From positions 1,426,001 through 1,490,000 of the forward strand of contig NZ_CP117268.1 of NCBI RefSeq assembly GCF_007000325.2: a stretch of 64,000 nucleotides of DNA, in the 5' to 3' direction. The notes below the pieces were generated by a model. It did not search any database, had not been told where the DNA came from, and was given only the letters and a program-made list of their open reading frames with translations. Numbering within the stretch: position 1 is the stretch's first letter; every line of letters starts with the position of its first letter. The DNA comes from Rhizobium rhododendri (GTDB lineage Bacteria; Pseudomonadota; Alphaproteobacteria; Rhizobiales; Rhizobiaceae). Positions 1 to 8,129 of the stretch are shown here, piece after piece. A program made the translations under genes and the position numbers.

Positions 1-495
1 CAGTGGGCGTCGGACTATTCCTACCAGTACCAGGTGGGCAAGGTGAACGTGAAGGGCATCGAGTTCGAGAGCAAGGTCGCGCTCACCGACCGGCTGAACC
101 TGACTGCCGGTTATTCGTACTGGGACGCGCGGATCAAGGACGACGCGACCACCGGGCTGATTGGCAATCGGCCGGAACTCGTTCCCAACCACATGGCAAC
201 GCTCTGGGCCGACTATACCATTCCCGGCAAAGGCGCGATCGGTGACATCAACGTCGGGATGGGCGCCCGCTTTGTCGGCAATACTTTCGGCGACAATGCC
301 AACACGCTGCCGCTTGCCTCAAGAACGGTCTTCGACGCGGCTTTCAATTACAAGTTCAAGAACGGCGTTGCCCTCGCCGTCAACGCCACCAACATCTTCG
401 ACAAGGAATATGTGGCCAGCATCGACGACTACAGTCTGGCCGCCTACTACGGCGACCGCCGCGCGGTGCGGGCGACCCTGCGCTACACCTGGTAG
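1..495 (+). CDS. TonB-dependent siderophore receptor, C-terminal part
   Basis: This is the last 164 codons of a gene that starts before the window; the reading frame is open from base 1 to the TAG at 493-495. The protein alternates short beta strands with polar turns. It contains a segment AVNATNIFDKEYVAS followed by YYGDRRAVRATLRYTW, which is the usual end of the barrel in FhuA/FoxA-like TonB-dependent receptors: a 'N(I/L)FDKxYV' strand, a 'Y(Y)GxxRxV' turn and a last strand ending in an aromatic residue that serves outer-membrane insertion. The role would be energised uptake of a ferric siderophore across the outer membrane. The iron ABC operon starts 43 bp downstream on the same strand, which supports the assignment. 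The substrate cannot be told from this fragment, and the plug domain and TonB box lie outside the window. Confidence 0.88.
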   Translation, partial: QWASDYSYQYQVGKVNVKGIEFESKVALTDRLNLTAGYSYWDARIKDDATTGLIGNRPELVPNHMATLWADYTIPGKGAIGDINVGMGARFVGNTFGDNANTLPLASRTVFDAAFNYKFKNGVALAVNATNIFDKEYVASIDDYSLAAYYGDRRAVRATLRYTW

Positions 496-537
496 CGCCT
501 GCGCGACGATCTCTCGGCGCAACCACAAAACACAGGA

Positions 538-1560
538 ATGGATGTCATGGCTCTCGTTACCCGTCGTCGCGACCTGCTGTGCGGGCTGGCAACCGCTCTC
601 TTGGCGCCGGAGCTGATGCACACACCCGCCATCGCTGCCGACGGGCCGCTGCAATTCGATCATGCCTTCGGCGTGACCGTCCTGCCGAAGCCCGCTACCC
701 GTGTCGTATCGCTGGGCTACCTCACCCAGGATCCCCTGCTCGCGCTCGATGTCATCCCGCTTGCGATACGCGACTGGTTCGGCGACCAGCCATTTGCCGT
801 CTGGCCATGGGCGCAGCCTTTTCTGAAGAACGCCCGCCCCGTTGTCATCAAGGGCAATGTCGGGTTGGAACTCGTCGCTACCTTGCAGCCGGATCTGATC
901 GTCGGCATCGGGTCAGGCATATCGGAAGCAGAGTACGCCGGGCTTTCCCGCATTGCGCCCGTGCTGATGCAGCCGAAGGCGTTTCCGGCCTATGGCATGC
1001 CTTGGGATGAGATGACACGGCTGATCGGTCGCGCCGTCGGCAAGGATCGCATAGCCGACGAACTGGTTGCCAAGACCCGCCAGGACTTTGCGGCAGCGCG
1101 CCTGCGACATCCGGATTGGGGCGGACTCACGGCTGTCGCCGCCTATCACTATGGCAGCGAGACCGGATTTTTCGCATCCTCGGACACGCGCGGCCATTTC
1201 CTGACCGAGCTCGGATTTGCCCGCACAGCCGCCAGCCGCCTGCTCGATGGGTCCAAAAGCTTCTATCAAAAACTTTCACCGGAAGACCTGTCCGCTCTCG
1301 AAGCTGATCTCGTCCTTTGGGTATCGTCCTCCGAAACCGCTACCGATCTCGCCGCCCTGCCGATGCGCCGTGTCCTGAAGGCCCATGCCGAGGGTCGCGA
1401 AGTCTTTGCGGGCGGTACGGTCGCAGCCGCGCTGTCTTTCGGCAGCGTCCTGTCGTTGCCCTTCGTGCTGTCTGCACTCGAGGCCGATATGGCAGCAGCA
1501 CTCGATGGCGACCCCAGGACATCGGTAGCCTCGGCGGTCCGTGCCGGACTTGCCCCGTGA
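538..1560 (+). CDS. Iron-siderophore ABC transporter, substrate-binding protein (FhuD/FecB-like)
   Basis: The 340-residue protein starts with a twin-arginine-like leader (TRRRDLL, then a hydrophobic stretch ending about residue 34), so it is exported and probably Tat-dependent. The mature part begins with PLQFDHAFGVTVLPKPATRV and the 'RVVSLGYLTQDPLLAL' type segment found in class III periplasmic binding proteins, with LVATLQPDLIVGIGSGIS in the N-lobe, as in FhuD, FecB and FepB. The length is normal for that family. ATG at 538 is taken as the start; an ATG at 547 is a possible alternative, with AACACAGGA upstream. It delivers the ferric siderophore to the two permeases that follow. Its stop overlaps the next start by one base (TGATG), so the operon is translationally coupled. 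Function is from family and context; the ligand is unknown. Confidence 0.87.
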   Translation: MDVMALVTRRRDLLCGLATALLAPELMHTPAIAADGPLQFDHAFGVTVLPKPATRVVSLGYLTQDPLLALDVIPLAIRDWFGDQPFAVWPWAQPFLKNARPVVIKGNVGLELVATLQPDLIVGIGSGISEAEYAGLSRIAPVLMQPKAFPAYGMPWDEMTRLIGRAVGKDRIADELVAKTRQDFAAARLRHPDWGGLTAVAAYHYGSETGFFASSDTRGHFLTELGFARTAASRLLDGSKSFYQKLSPEDLSALEADLVLWVSSSETATDLAALPMRRVLKAHAEGREVFAGGTVAAALSFGSVLSLPFVLSALEADMAAALDGDPRTSVASAVRAGLAP

Positions 1561-2603
1561 TGCCGTCTGCCACAGTCCCCTCGCAGCCCACAGCGGGAAA
1601 GCACCATACAGCACGGCAACGGCTGGCAGTTGCCGTTGCGGGCTTTCTGCTGCTGGTGGTCCTGTGCCTGGTCAGCCTGGCCGTCGGCGCGCGTTCTGTT
1701 TCTCTCTCCACCGTCTTCGATGCGTTGACGGCCTATGACGCTCGCCTGCCAGACCACATTGCGGTCCGGGACTATCGCTTGCCGCGCACGTTGCTGGGGC
1801 TTTTATGCGGAGCGGGTTTCGGTGTGTCCGGTGCCATCATCCAGGCGATCACGCGCAATGCGCTCGCCGATCCCGGTCTGCTCGGCGTCAATGCCGGCGC
1901 TGCCTTTTTCGTGACGATTGCTGCCGGCGTATTCGGCCTGCAGGCGGTGAGCACCTATCTCTGGTTTGCCTTTCTCGGCGCCATCGTTGTCACTGTGATC
2001 GTCTATGTGCTCGGCTCGCTCAGTCGCGCCGGAGCGACCCCGGTCCGGCTGCTGCTTGCAGGCGTCGCGATCAATGCGTTGCTTGGCGGCCTCGGATCAG
2101 CCATCGTACTGCTCGATCCGGTCGGCTTCGACAGCATGCGTCTCTGGTCGATCGGCGCTCTCGGCGGCCGCGACATGGCGGTGGTGTCTGCGGTGGCGCC
2201 GTTCATTATCGTCGGGCTTGGCATCGCGGGCCTCATCGCACCGGCGATGAATTCGATAGCGCTCGGCAATGACACCGCCCGGGCGCTGGGCACCCATGTT
2301 GTCCGCAGCCGCATCCTGGCGGCTGTGTCCTTGACCCTTCTTGCCGGTGGTGGCACGGCGGCGGTCGGACCGATCGGCTTCATCGGCCTGATGACGCCAC
2401 ATGTCGTGCGCTGGCTGTTCGGCCCCGATCAGCGGCTGATTTTCGCCGGCACGATGATCTTTGCCCCGATCCTGCTGCTGTCGGCCGACATTATCGGGCG
2501 TCTTCTCCTCCCGGGTGAACTGGAAGCCAGCATCGTCACCGCCTTCATCGGCGCGCCCGTCCTGATCCTCCTGGTGCAGCGGCAGAAAGTGCGCGGGCTG
2601 TGA
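1560..2603 (+). CDS. FecCD-family iron-siderophore permease (first subunit)
   Basis: Multi-pass inner membrane protein of 347 residues from the ATG at 1560, the length usual for FecC/FecD/BtuC permeases. Family hallmarks are visible: DYRLPRTLLGLLCGAGFGVSG near the N-terminus, AITRNALADPGLLGVNAGAA, and near the C-terminus GPIGFIGLMTPHVVRWLFG, which contains the coupling helix facing the ATPase. The open frame extends further upstream inside the preceding gene, but the ATG that overlaps that gene's stop is the sensible start. With the next gene it forms a heterodimeric permease, so this is a FecCD arrangement and not the long fused FhuB. The next gene overlaps by 4 bases. Confidence 0.88.
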   Translation: MPSATVPSQPTAGKHHTARQRLAVAVAGFLLLVVLCLVSLAVGARSVSLSTVFDALTAYDARLPDHIAVRDYRLPRTLLGLLCGAGFGVSGAIIQAITRNALADPGLLGVNAGAAFFVTIAAGVFGLQAVSTYLWFAFLGAIVVTVIVYVLGSLSRAGATPVRLLLAGVAINALLGGLGSAIVLLDPVGFDSMRLWSIGALGGRDMAVVSAVAPFIIVGLGIAGLIAPAMNSIALGNDTARALGTHVVRSRILAAVSLTLLAGGGTAAVGPIGFIGLMTPHVVRWLFGPDQRLIFAGTMIFAPILLLSADIIGRLLLPGELEASIVTAFIGAPVLILLVQRQKVRGL

Positions 2604-3643
2604 CGCGGGCGGCGGATCCAGGCGTCATCGTTCTGCGCTCGCCCCGTGGGCGGCTTTCGCTGCGGTTGCGCAGCCGGAGTGTTATCGCCTGCGCCTTCAT
2701 GCTGGCTGTCTGCCTCATGCTCGTGCTGCTGTCGCTGGTTTCCGGCGACTATGCGGTTTCAATGTCGGATGTCGCGCGGACCCTTTCGGGGCGGGGCGAC
2801 CAGATGCAGGAGATGATCGTTCTCGAATGGCGCCTGCCCCGCGCCCTGCTTGCGCTGCTGATCGGCGCCGCGCTCGGCATCAGCGGTGCTATTTTCCAGT
2901 CGCTGACGCGTAATCCGCTCGGTTCGCCGGATATCATCGGCTTTTCTGCCGGCGCCCACACCGGCGCGCTGGTGGCGATGCTGCTGTTGTCGGAGGGCTA
3001 TTTAGGGACAGCCACGGGCGCACTGATCGGCGGTCTGGCAACGGCGATCGCAGTCTACATGCTGACCTACCGAGGGGGTATCGACGGATTTCGGCTGATC
3101 GTCGTCGGCGTCGCCATCGCCGCCATGCTGTCTGCCGCCAATGTCTGGATGATCCGCAAGGCAGACCTGCAGGTCGCGATGTCGGCTGCCATGTGGGCGG
3201 CGGGCTCGCTGAACGGCCTCGGCCTTGATCGCCTGCTGGCGGTATCGGTGGCGCTGGCAGTGCTCGTCCCTATCGCCCTTGCCCTGGCAAGGCCGCTCCG
3301 TCAGCTCGAACTCGGCGACGAGGCGGCGCTTTCGTCTGGTGTGTCGCCGGATCGCGTCCGGCTGGCGCTGGCCGTCATCGGCGTGGCCCTGATCGCGGTG
3401 GCAACGGCCGCGGCAGGCCCCATCGCCTTCATCGCGCTAGCAGCGCCGCAGCTTGCGCGGCGCGTGACCAGGTCGGCCGGGGTTGCGCTGGTACCATCGG
3501 CGCTGATGGGCGGGGTATTGCTCGTCGCCTCGGATTGGGCAGCCCAGCACGCGCTCGGCCTCCAGCTGCCGGTCGGCGTGATGACGTTTAATATCGGCGG
3601 CCTGTATTTCATATGGGTGCTAGTCAGCGAGGGACGCAAATGA
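2600..3643 (+). CDS. FecCD-family iron-siderophore permease (second subunit)
   Basis: The second permease subunit has 347 residues and starts with GTG at 2600, giving a GTGA overlap with the previous stop. It repeats the family pattern: EWRLPRALLALLIGAALGIS, SLTRNPLGSPDIIGFSAGAH, and GPIAFIALAAPQLARRVTR before the last helices. It has about ten hydrophobic segments after a basic N-terminal tail of roughly 25 residues. It pairs with the permease upstream and is driven by the ATPase downstream. Its stop overlaps the ATPase start (ATGA at 3640-3643). The two permeases share motifs but diverge elsewhere, as expected of an old duplication in this family. Confidence 0.88.
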   Translation: MTRAADPGVIVLRSPRGRLSLRLRSRSVIACAFMLAVCLMLVLLSLVSGDYAVSMSDVARTLSGRGDQMQEMIVLEWRLPRALLALLIGAALGISGAIFQSLTRNPLGSPDIIGFSAGAHTGALVAMLLLSEGYLGTATGALIGGLATAIAVYMLTYRGGIDGFRLIVVGVAIAAMLSAANVWMIRKADLQVAMSAAMWAAGSLNGLGLDRLLAVSVALAVLVPIALALARPLRQLELGDEAALSSGVSPDRVRLALAVIGVALIAVATAAAGPIAFIALAAPQLARRVTRSAGVALVPSALMGGVLLVASDWAAQHALGLQLPVGVMTFNIGGLYFIWVLVSEGRK

Positions 3644-4491
3644 CGACGGCCAGACTGCGCGCTGAAGCAGTGACTTTGCGCTACCGGGAGTTGACGGTCG
3701 CCCGCGAGCTCTCGGTGACCATTCCGGATAACGCATTTACCGTTATCTTCGGCCCGAATGCCTGCGGCAAGTCGACATTGCTGCGGGCCTTGTCGCGCCT
3801 GCTTCGGCCGACGCAGGGGGAGATCATCCTCGACGGTGCCAGCATTGGAAGTCTGCCGGCCAGGGACGTGGCGCGCCGGCTCGGGCTTTTGCCGCAGAGT
3901 TCTATCGCACCTGACGCCATTACCGTCGAAGACCTCGTGTCGCGCGGCCGTTATCCGCACCAGTCGATCTTTCGCCAATGGTCGGCCGCCGATCAACAGG
4001 CCGTCGCGTCTGCGATGTCAGCCACAGGGGTCGCCGACCTTGCCACCCGGCTCGTCGACGAACTGTCCGGCGGGCAACGCCAGAGGGTCTGGCTTGCCAT
4101 GGTTCTGGCCCAGCAGACACCAATCCTGCTCCTCGACGAGCCAACCACCTTTCTCGACATCACCCACCAGATCGACCTGCTCGACCTGTTGGCCGATATC
4201 AACGCCGACGGACGCACCGTCGTTGCGGTGCTGCATGATCTCAACCATGCCTGCCGCTATGCCACGCACCTGATCGCGATGCGCGATGGCGCCATCGTTG
4301 CCGAAGGCACGCCGGCAGCGATCGTCACCGAACAACTGATCGAAAGCGTCTTCGGCCTTGCCTGCGTCATCGTTCCAGATCCGGTGACGGGAACCCCGAT
4401 GGTCGTGCCGCGCGGGCGCCACTCGGCAGCGCAAGCCCGGCCAGTAGCCGATATCCCCGGTTCTGCTGCAGACAAGGACGAGATCGTATGA
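3640..4491 (+). CDS. Iron-siderophore ABC transporter ATPase (FecE/FhuC-like)
   Basis: This is a cytoplasmic nucleotide-binding subunit of 283 residues. Walker A is GPNACGKST, the signature is LSGGQRQR, Walker B is ILLLDEPTTFLD, and the switch histidine lies in VLHDLNHA; all are intact. The FecE/FhuC/BtuD subfamily is indicated by LPQSSIAPDAITVEDLVSRGRYPH. I place the start at the ATG at 3640, which overlaps the previous stop and is preceded by GCGAGGGACG; an in-frame ATG at 3613 would lie inside the preceding gene. It powers the two FecCD subunits. The C-terminal tail past about residue 250 is longer than the core domain and rich in Pro and Ala. It overlaps the next gene by 4 bases. Confidence 0.9.
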   Translation: MTTARLRAEAVTLRYRELTVARELSVTIPDNAFTVIFGPNACGKSTLLRALSRLLRPTQGEIILDGASIGSLPARDVARRLGLLPQSSIAPDAITVEDLVSRGRYPHQSIFRQWSAADQQAVASAMSATGVADLATRLVDELSGGQRQRVWLAMVLAQQTPILLLDEPTTFLDITHQIDLLDLLADINADGRTVVAVLHDLNHACRYATHLIAMRDGAIVAEGTPAAIVTEQLIESVFGLACVIVPDPVTGTPMVVPRGRHSAAQARPVADIPGSAADKDEIV

Positions 4492-5570
4492 GCGAGGTGC
4501 AGGAATTCAAGTTGAGCGGCGTCGCAATTCCGCACGATGCCGCAGGCATGCTGGATGAGATCTGCGAGCATTTCGTCGAGCATTCGAGCGTCGAGCGGAC
4601 GGGCAATCTGGCGCTGCTGAGAAGCGAAACGGCACTTGTCGCCATCCGCCTAAAGGACAGCCGCCTGCTCATAGAACTCGCTTGCGCAACGGAACAGGCG
4701 CTGCAGCTGACCTGCAACAACATTGCCGAGCATCTGGTCTACTTCGCCGGCGAAGAACCTTTAGAGCTTAGCTGGTCGACGCCACCGGCGCCCGGCATCC
4801 TGCCCGATCTGCGCGAGGTAACCGTGGTGTCCGCCGCGGACGTCACGCCGCATATGCGAAGGGTCAAATTCAGTTGCGAGGATATCGCGCCGTTCATCGG
4901 TGGCGGCATGCATGTGCGTGTTCTGCTGCCGCCTGACGGACGCATACCGGTCTGGCCGACCCTGCTGCCGGACGGCAGGACGGGCTGGCCCGAGGGGGAA
5001 GACGAACTCGCGGTGAGGGTCTATACCATCCGCTCCGTCGATGTCGCACGCCGTGAATTATGGATCGATTTCCTGCAGCATGCCACGCACGGTGTCGCGG
5101 CGCCCGGTGCCGAATTTGCGCGCAAGGCGAGACCGGGACAAAAGCTGGCGTTTCTTGGGCCAGGCGGCGGCGGAGTTCCGCAGGCGTCGTCCATGCTCCT
5201 CGCAGGCGATGCGACGGCGCTTCCAGCCATCGCCCGGATCGCGGCAGAAGTGCCGGCCCATATCCGGATGCAGGCCATCATCTTGGTGGAGGATGCAGGC
5301 GAGGAGCAACCCTTGCCAACATCGGGAACTCTGGATGTGCGCTGGCTCCACCGGAAGGATGACAAGAGTGATACCGGTTATCGGTTCGGCGACGCGGTCA
5401 GGACCGCGATCAGCGCGGCGGATGCGCAGACCTATGTCTGGGTGGCCTGCGAAAGAGACGAGATGCGCCCCATTCGCGCGCTCCTGAAGCAAAAGGGCCA
5501 TGATCGCAAGCTGACTTATGCGGCGTGGTACTGGGAGAAGCCAAAGCCTGACGCGGTAAATCAGCCGTGA
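4488..5570 (+). CDS. Siderophore-interacting protein (FAD-dependent ferric reductase) with N-terminal DUF2218
   Basis: A two-part cytoplasmic protein of 360 residues. Residues 1-95 look like DUF2218, a small domain often found with iron-uptake genes. From about residue 105 it is a siderophore-interacting protein of the ViuB/YqjH type: TPHMRRVKFSCEDI begins the FAD-binding barrel, VRVYTIRSVD is the flavin-binding RxYT motif, LLAGDATALPAIARI is the NAD(P)H-binding segment, and the end AAWYWEKPKP matches the family's 'YWxxG' finish. It would reduce Fe(III) in the imported siderophore to release the metal. As the last gene of the iron operon (ATGA overlap with the ATPase gene), it completes receptor, transport and release. 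The substrate is unknown. Confidence 0.88.
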   Translation: MSEVQEFKLSGVAIPHDAAGMLDEICEHFVEHSSVERTGNLALLRSETALVAIRLKDSRLLIELACATEQALQLTCNNIAEHLVYFAGEEPLELSWSTPPAPGILPDLREVTVVSAADVTPHMRRVKFSCEDIAPFIGGGMHVRVLLPPDGRIPVWPTLLPDGRTGWPEGEDELAVRVYTIRSVDVARRELWIDFLQHATHGVAAPGAEFARKARPGQKLAFLGPGGGGVPQASSMLLAGDATALPAIARIAAEVPAHIRMQAIILVEDAGEEQPLPTSGTLDVRWLHRKDDKSDTGYRFGDAVRTAISAADAQTYVWVACERDEMRPIRALLKQKGHDRKLTYAAWYWEKPKPDAVNQP

Positions 5571-5624
5571 TGGATTTGCGCTCGGTTTCGTGTCCGTGAC
5601 GACAGATCGCCTTTGAGTTTTCTC

Positions 5625-5653
5625 TTTCATTGCGGTTAAGTTCGCTTTCGCGC
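5625..5653 (+). promoter_or_regulatory. Possible weak GlpR sites upstream of glpR
   Basis: The 111-bp gap between the iron operon and glpR holds two degenerate copies of the TTTCGTTT motif seen before glpD: TTTCATTG at 5625-5632 and TTTCGCGC at 5646-5653, 21 bp apart, with a weaker TTAAGTTC between them. They could mediate autoregulation. The match is poor, so this is a suggestion only. No terminator is visible for the iron operon here. Confidence 0.25.
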
Positions 5654-5681
5654 AAACGCGATGCCAGCGAAGGATGAATCG

Positions 5682-6452
5682 ATGTTTTTGACAGATCGCC
5701 AGACCGAGATCGTTGCTCTTGCCAAATCGACGGGCCGCGTTCTCGTCGACGATCTCGCGACGCGGTTCAATGTGACGCCGCAGACCATACGCAAGGATCT
5801 CAACGATCTCTGCGACGGGCAGATGCTGACCCGCATGCACGGCGGCGCCAGCCTACCCAGCGGCACTGCGAATGTGCGCTACGAGCAGCGCCGCCAGATA
5901 GCCTCCGCCGAGAAGCAGGCGATCGGCGCCGCAGCTGCCCAGCTCATCCCCAACAACGCATCGCTGTTCATCAATATCGGCACGACGACCGAGGCGGTGA
6001 GCGAGGCCCTGATCGCCCACCATGAGCTGATGGTGATCACCAACAACATCAATGTGGCCAATCGGTTGCGCCTTTATTCGGCAATCGAGGTCGTGGTTGC
6101 GGGTGGCGTCGTGCGCGCTTCGGACGGCGGCATCGTCGGCGAGGCGGCCGTCGATTTCATCCGGCAATTCAAGGTCGATTACGCAGTCATCGGCGCCTCC
6201 GCCATCGATTCCGACGGCGCCCTGCTCGACTACGATTTTCGCGAGGTGAAGGTGGCACAGGCGATCATCGCCAATGCCCGGCACGTCATTCTGGTGGCGG
6301 ATTCGACGAAATTCGAGCGCACGGCACCGGTGCGGATCGGACAGCTGTCGCAGGTCCAGACATTGATCACCGACCACTGTTCCGTCGAGGCCATCCGGAC
6401 GATCTGCCACGACAGCAACGTCGCGCTGATCGAGACATCGAAAGCGAGCTGA
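5682..6452 (+). CDS. glpR: DeoR-family glycerol regulon repressor GlpR
   Basis: DeoR/GlpR-type repressor of 256 residues. The N-terminal winged helix is RQTEIVALAKSTGRVLVDDL followed by VTPQTIRKDLNDLCD, and MLTRMHGGA is the family's wing. The C-terminal sugar-phosphate-sensing domain starts near residue 70, with INIGTTTEAVSEAL as the phosphate-binding loop. The start chosen is the ATG at 5682, which gives the usual family N-terminus (MFLTDRQTE) and has GAAGGA just upstream; an ATG at 5661 would add seven residues. It would sense glycerol 3-phosphate and repress the following genes. It is separated from glpD by a promoter with tandem operator-like repeats, its likely target. Confidence 0.9.
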   Translation: MFLTDRQTEIVALAKSTGRVLVDDLATRFNVTPQTIRKDLNDLCDGQMLTRMHGGASLPSGTANVRYEQRRQIASAEKQAIGAAAAQLIPNNASLFINIGTTTEAVSEALIAHHELMVITNNINVANRLRLYSAIEVVVAGGVVRASDGGIVGEAAVDFIRQFKVDYAVIGASAIDSDGALLDYDFREVKVAQAIIANARHVILVADSTKFERTAPVRIGQLSQVQTLITDHCSVEAIRTICHDSNVALIETSKAS

Positions 6453-6462
6453 CCCGCGAAAC

Positions 6463-6497
6463 TTTCGTTTGACATTCGTTATGGTTTCGTTTCAGAT
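6463..6497 (+). promoter_or_regulatory. glpD promoter overlapped by three tandem GlpR-like operators
   Basis: Three copies of a TTTCGTTT-like box start at 6463 (TTTCGTTT), 6474 (ATTCGTTA) and 6485 (TTTCGTTT), spaced exactly 11 bp, so they lie on nearly the same face of the helix. They overlap a housekeeping promoter with a perfect -35 TTGACA at 6469-6474 and a -10-like TCAGAT at 6492-6497, 17 bp apart. Repressor bound to the boxes would cover both elements. That GlpR binds here is inferred from position and from DeoR-family preference for repeated half-sites. Confidence 0.65.
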
Positions 6498-6574
6498 GTC
6501 TCCTATACCGCAAGCGCAATAAATTTGTGCATTGCGAAGGTCTGGCTCTTGGGGGAGAGGCAGTGGGGGATAGA

Positions 6575-8071
6575 ATGTTCGATCTTTTTGTCATTGGTGG
6601 CGGCATCAACGGTTGCGGTATTGCGCGCGACGCGGCCGGCCGTGGCTACAAGGTAGCGCTGGCCGAAATGAACGATTTCGCCTCCGGCACATCTTCCGGA
6701 TCGACCAAGCTTATCCATGGCGGCCTGCGCTATCTCGAGCATTACGAATTCCGGCTGGTTCGCGAATCGCTGATGGAGCGCGAGGTCCTATGGGCCATGG
6801 CGCCGCATATTATCTGGCCGATGCGCTTCGTCCTGCCCTACCAGAAGGGCGGCATCCGCCCGGCCTGGCTCATTCGCCTCGGGCTCTTCCTCTACGACCA
6901 TATCGGCGGCAGAAAGCTGCTTCCGGCGACGTCCGTTGTCGACATGCGCAAGGATCCGGCAGGCAAGCCATTGAAATCCCTGTTCACCAAGGCCTTTGAA
7001 TATTCCGACGGATGGGTCGACGATGCGCGGCTTGTCGTCCTCAACGCCCGGGATGCTGCCGATCGCGGAGCCCAGATCATGCCGCGGACCCGCGTGCGGT
7101 CGGCGCGTTGGGAAAAAAATGCCTGGTCTGTCGAGACGCAGGATATGGCAACAGGCAGGATCGACAGCTTTCAGGCGCGCATGCTTGTCAATGCGGCAGG
7201 CCCCTGGGTCGATCAGGTGCTGTCCAGTGCATTCGGCAAGAACCAGGTTCACAATGTACGGCTCGTCCAGGGCAGCCACATCGTCGTCAGGAAGAAGTTT
7301 GACGATCCACGCGCCTATTTCTTCCAGAACCCTGACAATCGCATCATCTTCGCTATCCCCTACGAGCAGGATTTTACCCTGATCGGCACGACCGACCAGG
7401 ATTTCGAGGGCGATCCGAAGGATATCCGAATCACGCAGCGCGAGGTCGACTATCTCTGCAGCGCCGCCAGCGAATATTTTGCCGAACCGGTAAAGCCTGA
7501 TGACATCGTCTGGTCCTATTCCGGCGTTCGTCCGCTGTTCGACGACGGCGCCTCGAAGGCGCAGGAAGCGACGCGGGACTATGTGCTGAAGCGCGAGGAA
7601 CTGCCCGGTGGCGGTGAACTGCTCAACATCTTCGGTGGCAAGCTGACCACCTACAGGCGCCTTGCAGAGCACGCGCTGGAGAAGATCGGCGATGCGATCG
7701 GTGTCAAGGGCAAGGTCTGGACGGCCGGCAGCAGCCTGCCCGGCGGTGCCTTTGCCGCGACGGGCTATGAGAGCGAAGTTGCCAAGCTCAAGGGCTCCTA
7801 CCCGTTTCTGGCCGACCGCCATGCCCGACGGCTTGTCCGGCTCTACGGCACGAACGCGGCGCTCCTGCTCGGCAAGGCAGCAAACGCGTCCGATCTCGGC
7901 CGTAATTTCGGCGACGACCTTTTCGAATGCGAGGTCCGGTGGCTGATCGACATGGAATGGGCAAGGCACGCGGAGGACGTGCTTTGGCGCCGGACCAAGA
8001 AGGGACTGTATCTGTCGAAGGATCAGGCCGCAGAACTTGAGACTTTTATCGCCGGGGTGATCACGCACTAG
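6575..8071 (+). CDS. glpD: Glycerol-3-phosphate dehydrogenase (FAD, aerobic type)
   Basis: Membrane-associated flavoenzyme oxidising sn-glycerol 3-phosphate to dihydroxyacetone phosphate, with electrons passed to quinone. The FAD Rossmann motif is DLFVIGGGINGCGIARDA, followed by SGTSSGSTKLIHGGLRYLE, typical of GlpD. IGTTDQDFEGDP and YSGVRPLFDDGASKAQ in the middle, and the C-terminal helical domain, also fit; about 498 residues is the normal length. The start is uncertain: ATG 6575 and GTG 6563 both have purine-rich sequence just before them, and GTG 6527 has none. I use 6575. It lies 122 bp after glpR behind a repressible promoter and is first of the glycerol catabolic run. Confidence 0.93.
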   Translation: MFDLFVIGGGINGCGIARDAAGRGYKVALAEMNDFASGTSSGSTKLIHGGLRYLEHYEFRLVRESLMEREVLWAMAPHIIWPMRFVLPYQKGGIRPAWLIRLGLFLYDHIGGRKLLPATSVVDMRKDPAGKPLKSLFTKAFEYSDGWVDDARLVVLNARDAADRGAQIMPRTRVRSARWEKNAWSVETQDMATGRIDSFQARMLVNAAGPWVDQVLSSAFGKNQVHNVRLVQGSHIVVRKKFDDPRAYFFQNPDNRIIFAIPYEQDFTLIGTTDQDFEGDPKDIRITQREVDYLCSAASEYFAEPVKPDDIVWSYSGVRPLFDDGASKAQEATRDYVLKREELPGGGELLNIFGGKLTTYRRLAEHALEKIGDAIGVKGKVWTAGSSLPGGAFAATGYESEVAKLKGSYPFLADRHARRLVRLYGTNAALLLGKAANASDLGRNFGDDLFECEVRWLIDMEWARHAEDVLWRRTKKGLYLSKDQAAELETFIAGVITH

Positions 8072-8129
8072 GAGCGTTTGCCGCTCGAGGACAATATCAC
8101 CGCTGGTTTGGAGGAGGCACGGGGATTTA

